64,000 bases of DNA from CAVPJW01 sp963705525 (GTDB taxonomy: Bacteria > Acidobacteriota > Vicinamibacteria > Vicinamibacterales > CAVPJW01): positions 310,001-374,000 of the forward strand of contig CAVPJW010000006.1 of NCBI GenBank assembly GCA_963705525.1, in the 5' to 3' direction. Shown here piece after piece: positions 60,758-64,000 of the stretch. A model generated the notes under the pieces. The model ran no database searches. It had not been told where the DNA came from and worked only from the letters and a program-made list of their open reading frames with translations. Both the position numbers and the translations under genes were made by a program. Within the stretch, counting starts at the first letter, position 1. The number at the start of each line of letters is the position of its first letter.

Positions 60758-63325
60758 ATGCAGATCTCCCGGGTCAGTGACCGAGCCCAGGCCGAATCCC
60801 TCGACCTGACGTCTCGCCAGACAGACCGGGAGGCGGCCCTGCAATCGGCCCTGGAGCGAATTGCACCGTCTTCCCGTGCGGCGTCCCCCGACTCGCGCGT
60901 CACGGCCATAGAGCGCCTGCCAGCCACCGTCGCCGAATTCGTCGCGTTTCCTGAAGAGCTCGACTCACGGTTGAGAGCCACGCTCACGGCGCGGGGTGTG
61001 TCGCGGCTCTACTCACACCAGGCCGAGGCGATTACCCACGCGCTCGCAGGCCGGAACGTCGTCGTGACCACGCCGACGGCGTCAGGCAAGACGCTCTGCT
61101 ACAACGCGCCGGTCTTGAACACCATCCTTCAGGATCCCGCAGCGCGGGCCCTGTACCTCTTTCCCACGAAGGCGCTCGCGCAGGACCAGCTCGCCGAACT
61201 CACGACGATCAAGGACGAATTCGCCAGAGCCACCGACGTTGCGCTCGGCGTGTTCACGTACGACGGCGACACGCCGCAGGACGCTCGTCGCGCCATCCGT
61301 ACGCGCGCGCATATCGTCCTCAGCAACCCCGACATGGTGCACGCCGGCATCCTGCCGCACCATCCCCGATGGGCCAAACTCTTCGAAAGCCTGCGCTTCG
61401 TCATTCTCGACGAGCTGCATGCCTATCGGGGCGTGTTCGGCAGCCACCTGGCCAACGTCGTGCGGCGATTGCAGCGGGTCTGCCGCCACTACGGCTCGCA
61501 TCCCACGTTCATCTGTTCGTCGGCAACCATTGCGAATCCGCGAGAGCTTGCCGAGCGACTGATTGGCGAGCCCTTTGCGCTCGTGGATCGAAGCGGCGCG
61601 CCGCGCGGCGAAAAGCTGTTCCTGTTCGTCAATCCTCCCGTCGTCAACCAGCAGCTTGGCATCCGGCGCTCGTACCTCACCGAGTCGCGCCGCATCGCGT
61701 CCGAATTCATCAAGCGTCACCTCCAGCTGATCGTTTTTGCCCAGAGCCGCCTGGCGACCGAGATCCTGACGACCTATCTGAAGGATGAATTCGCCGGTGT
61801 GCCGGGTGCACCGGAGACGATCAGGGGCTATCGCGGCGGCTATCTTCCCAACCGGCGGCGCGAGATCGAGAAAGGGCTTCGCGATGGCGAGGTCCAGGCC
61901 GTGGTGTCCACCAATGCGCTCGAGCTGGGCATTGACATCGGTGCGCTCGACGTCGCCGTGCTGGCGGGGTACCCCGGAACCATCGCCGCCACCTGGCAGC
62001 GCGCCGGCCGCGCCGGACGACGGAGCGCGCGATCGGCGGCGATCCTCGTGGCGAGCAGCGCGCCGCTCGACCAGTTCATCATCCGGCATCCGTCGTACTT
62101 CTTCGATGCCTCGCCGGAACACGCTCTGATCAATCCCGACAATCTGCACATCCTGCTCGACCACGTGAAGTGCGCGGCGTTCGAACTGCCGTTCAAGACG
62201 AGCGAAACGTTCGGCGGGATTGACGTGCAACAGATCCTCGCCATCCTTTCAGAGGAGGGGTTCGTTCACCTGAGCGGCGGCAGCGGGCCAGACGCCGACG
62301 GGCGCTGGCACTGGACGAGCGAATCGTATCCGGCAGACGCCGTCAGCCTTCGATCGATCTCCTCCGACAACTTCGTTGTCGTCGATACGACCGACGGCGC
62401 TCGCGTGATTGGGGAAACGGATTTCGGCAGCGGGCCTTCCACCCTCCATCCCAAGGCGATCTACATCGTCGAGGCGCAGCTCTATCAGGTGGAACGTCTC
62501 GATTTCGACAATCGCAAGGCCTACGTACGAGCGATCAACTGCGACTATTACACCGACGCCATCACCTATACGCGGGTCACGATCCTCGACATCTTTGCGA
62601 ACGGCGCACGGACCCTCCCTGAGAGAAGCGAAGATGGTCCCGAGCGTGAATGGGAGGATCGGGAAGAGCCATCAGTCGACGGACCGACGACGGCGGTGAG
62701 CGATCCCGCACGATCCCATGGCGAGGTGCATGTGGTTTCGCGCGTCGTCGGCTTCAAGAAGATCAAGTTCTACACCAATGAGAACGTCGGGTCCGGCGAG
62801 CTCGACCTGCCCGAACAGCAGATGCACACGACGGCCTACTGGTTGACCATTCCCACAGCCGTGATGTCGGCATTGCCTCATAGCGCCGACGACAGACGGG
62901 ATGGCGTCGTCGGGCTGTCGTTTGCGATGCGTCAAGTTGCACAGCTACTGCTCATGTGCGACCGGAACGACATAGGCATCTCGGTCGGACCCGGCGATGG
63001 ATCGAAGCCGGCGGATCCGAGCGGCCGGGAGCGATCGCGAACGCCGGACTTCGACCTCGACGAACCGCAGATCTTCATCTACGACAACTATCCGGGTGGG
63101 ATTGGATTCAGCGAGCCGTTGTTCGACATGCACGCGAGCCTTCTCGCTCACACCCGCGATCTCATCGAAGGGTGTCCGTGCGACTCAGGCTGTCCGACCT
63201 GCGTTGGCCCGGTCGGGGACATCGGCCCCCGGGCGAAGACCGTGGCGCTCGATATCCTCGGCCGTCTGGCGTCTGGCGGGACACGACACTCAGTGAACCT
63301 CGGGGCATCTGCCAGTCATGAGTGA
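60758..63325 (+). CDS. mrfA: DEAD/DEAH-box helicase with DUF1998 domain, MrfA (YprA) type
   Basis: Superfamily 2 helicase whose B. subtilis homologue, with MrfB, repairs mitomycin C damage in a UvrA-independent pathway. Motifs: Q-region YSHQAEAITHALAGRN, Walker A TPTASGKTL (near residue 107), DELH box in VILDELHAYRG (near 217), SAT motif ICSSATIANP, and helicase C-terminal motif VI QRAGRAGR. The C-terminal DUF1998 domain ends with four cysteines, CPCDSGCPTCVGP, the proposed metal site. The ATG at 60758 was chosen over TTG 60740. 855 residues is slightly longer than MrfA (749), mostly by a charged stretch near residues 620-660. The mrfB start overlaps the stop by 8 bases. Confidence 0.92.
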   Translation: MQISRVSDRAQAESLDLTSRQTDREAALQSALERIAPSSRAASPDSRVTAIERLPATVAEFVAFPEELDSRLRATLTARGVSRLYSHQAEAITHALAGRNVVVTTPTASGKTLCYNAPVLNTILQDPAARALYLFPTKALAQDQLAELTTIKDEFARATDVALGVFTYDGDTPQDARRAIRTRAHIVLSNPDMVHAGILPHHPRWAKLFESLRFVILDELHAYRGVFGSHLANVVRRLQRVCRHYGSHPTFICSSATIANPRELAERLIGEPFALVDRSGAPRGEKLFLFVNPPVVNQQLGIRRSYLTESRRIASEFIKRHLQLIVFAQSRLATEILTTYLKDEFAGVPGAPETIRGYRGGYLPNRRREIEKGLRDGEVQAVVSTNALELGIDIGALDVAVLAGYPGTIAATWQRAGRAGRRSARSAAILVASSAPLDQFIIRHPSYFFDASPEHALINPDNLHILLDHVKCAAFELPFKTSETFGGIDVQQILAILSEEGFVHLSGGSGPDADGRWHWTSESYPADAVSLRSISSDNFVVVDTTDGARVIGETDFGSGPSTLHPKAIYIVEAQLYQVERLDFDNRKAYVRAINCDYYTDAITYTRVTILDIFANGARTLPERSEDGPEREWEDREEPSVDGPTTAVSDPARSHGEVHVVSRVVGFKKIKFYTNENVGSGELDLPEQQMHTTAYWLTIPTAVMSALPHSADDRRDGVVGLSFAMRQVAQLLLMCDRNDIGISVGPGDGSKPADPSGRERSRTPDFDLDEPQIFIYDNYPGGIGFSEPLFDMHASLLAHTRDLIEGCPCDSGCPTCVGPVGDIGPRAKTVALDILGRLASGGTRHSVNLGASASHE

Positions 63326-64000
63326 TCTGTCCTCCAGGCTTCGAGAGCTCGTCCGAAAGCCAGGCGGACCGCCACTCCTGCGCAACCGGTCGCGTGCGAC
63401 CGACGGGGCAGGCCTCCGGGAAGCTGCCGCCGCCAGTCTTGGTGGCCGGTGTCCCATCGACTCTGCCGGCGGATTCGTCATCGTTGACCGCACGTTCGGG
63501 CCTTCTACGTTTCATGGCGCCGATGCCGTGGGCGAGTGGTCGGCACGAGCCGCCATCTGCAGCAGTGCGGGCTCGCTTCTCACGAGGCCGCGTCGAGACG
63601 CCGATGCTATCGAGTCAGGGCGGGAATCAGAAAGCGCTGACGCGCTCCTTTTTGTCGACCTCGAAACCACGGGTCTCGCGGGCGGCGCGGGCACAGTTGC
63701 CTTTCTGATTGGGCTGGGATGGTTCGAGGACGGTGCGTTCTGCACCCGGCAGTTCCTGTTGACCGATCTCAGCACTGAACAGTCGCTTCTGAGGGAGGTC
63801 GCCACCGATCTGATTGCGGCGGGTACGCTCGTCTCATTCAACGGGAAATCCTTCGACATCCCGATTCTCGAGACGCGGTATCTTTTTCACCGCCTGGACG
63901 TGCCGTTCTCGGGAAAGGCGCATCTCGACCTGCTGCACCCGGCACGCCGGCTGTGGCGATCACCGGAGGGCTGCGCCCTGACATTTCTCGAGCGCGACCT
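63318..64000 (+). CDS. mrfB: MrfB-type DEDD exonuclease (YprB), 3' end outside window
   Basis: RNase H-like 3'-5' exonuclease that works with MrfA. The ATG at 63318 overlaps the end of mrfA by 8 bases (ATGAGTGA). The frame is open to the window edge. It shows LRELVRKPGG near the start; the first metal motif as Asp114 and Glu116 in LLFVDLETTGLAGG; and the second in SFNGKSFDIPILETRY, with Asp180. The region between them carries VAFLIGLGWF and RQFLLTDLSTEQSLL, all standard for YprB. The remaining motif Asp/His and the C-terminal TPR-like part would be beyond 64000. Coupling with mrfA is the B. subtilis arrangement. Confidence 0.9.
   Translation, partial: MSDLSSRLRELVRKPGGPPLLRNRSRATDGAGLREAAAASLGGRCPIDSAGGFVIVDRTFGPSTFHGADAVGEWSARAAICSSAGSLLTRPRRDADAIESGRESESADALLFVDLETTGLAGGAGTVAFLIGLGWFEDGAFCTRQFLLTDLSTEQSLLREVATDLIAAGTLVSFNGKSFDIPILETRYLFHRLDVPFSGKAHLDLLHPARRLWRSPEGCALTFLERD

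Overview
This window is GC-rich, gene-dense bacterial chromosome with two membranes implied (an Omp85 outer-membrane assembly protein, a TamB-like protein, a SurA-like periplasmic chaperone and several lipoproteins). The mix of folate-dependent TrmFO, paired NtrC-type sigma-54 regulators, a B12-dependent ribonucleotide reductase, a propionyl/acetyl-CoA carboxylase and many GT4 glycosyltransferases fits Acidobacteriota, possibly a Vicinamibacteria-like lineage. That placement is inference from gene content; there is no rRNA or marker tree here.

Layout. 1-5921: dprA (5' end cut off), topA, trmFO and xerC, tightly packed on the plus strand. 5976-10918: a two-component NtrB/NtrC-like pair and an ABC-F ATPase, all minus. 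11118-14299: an ECF sigma factor, its zinc-finger anti-sigma factor, two exported proteins of unknown function, and a small membrane protein. 14426-21030: hslV, hslU, an FN3 lipoprotein, a fumarylacetoacetate-hydrolase-family enzyme, a TalC-type aldolase and a carboxyltransferase subunit. 21250-31006: a tightly overlapping run of biotin carboxylase, biotin carrier protein, a TamB-like protein, an Omp85 protein with seven apparent POTRA repeats, and a SurA N-domain protein. 31028-38615: a minus-strand run of four GT4 glycosyltransferases, a methyltransferase, a CPBP membrane protease and a TPR protein. 38600-45481: two tandem exported thioredoxin-like proteins, a glycine-zipper lipoprotein, a second sigma-54 regulator/sensor kinase pair, a proline-rich lipoprotein and a decayed beta-propeller gene. 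45588-48512: nrdJ with a well-formed promoter and an NrdR-like box. 48598-49674: a phosphodiesterase pseudogene. 49768-57657: two APC permeases, a FAD oxidoreductase, an exported VOC protein, an alpha/beta hydrolase, a DUF547 protein, an SDR enzyme and a small promoter-bearing gene. 57707-60646: galT, galK and a beta-barrel-like exported protein. 60758-64000: helicase mrfA and exonuclease mrfB (3' end cut off).

How the genes fit together. The dprA-topA-trmFO-xerC block and the hslV-hslU block are contiguous in Bacillus subtilis; here about 8.5 kb of signalling and stress-response genes lie between them. The Omp85/TamB/SurA set should act together in outer-membrane protein assembly and is translationally coupled to carboxylase genes. 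The GT4/methyltransferase operon probably builds or decorates a surface glycan. MrfA and MrfB are a coupled helicase-exonuclease DNA repair pair known from B. subtilis. No rRNA, tRNA, CRISPR array or intact mobile element was seen. No clearly new system was found. The least explained loci are the small gene at 55858-56148, the sigma/anti-sigma operon effectors, and the sensor kinase with an alanine-rich insertion in its dimerisation domain.
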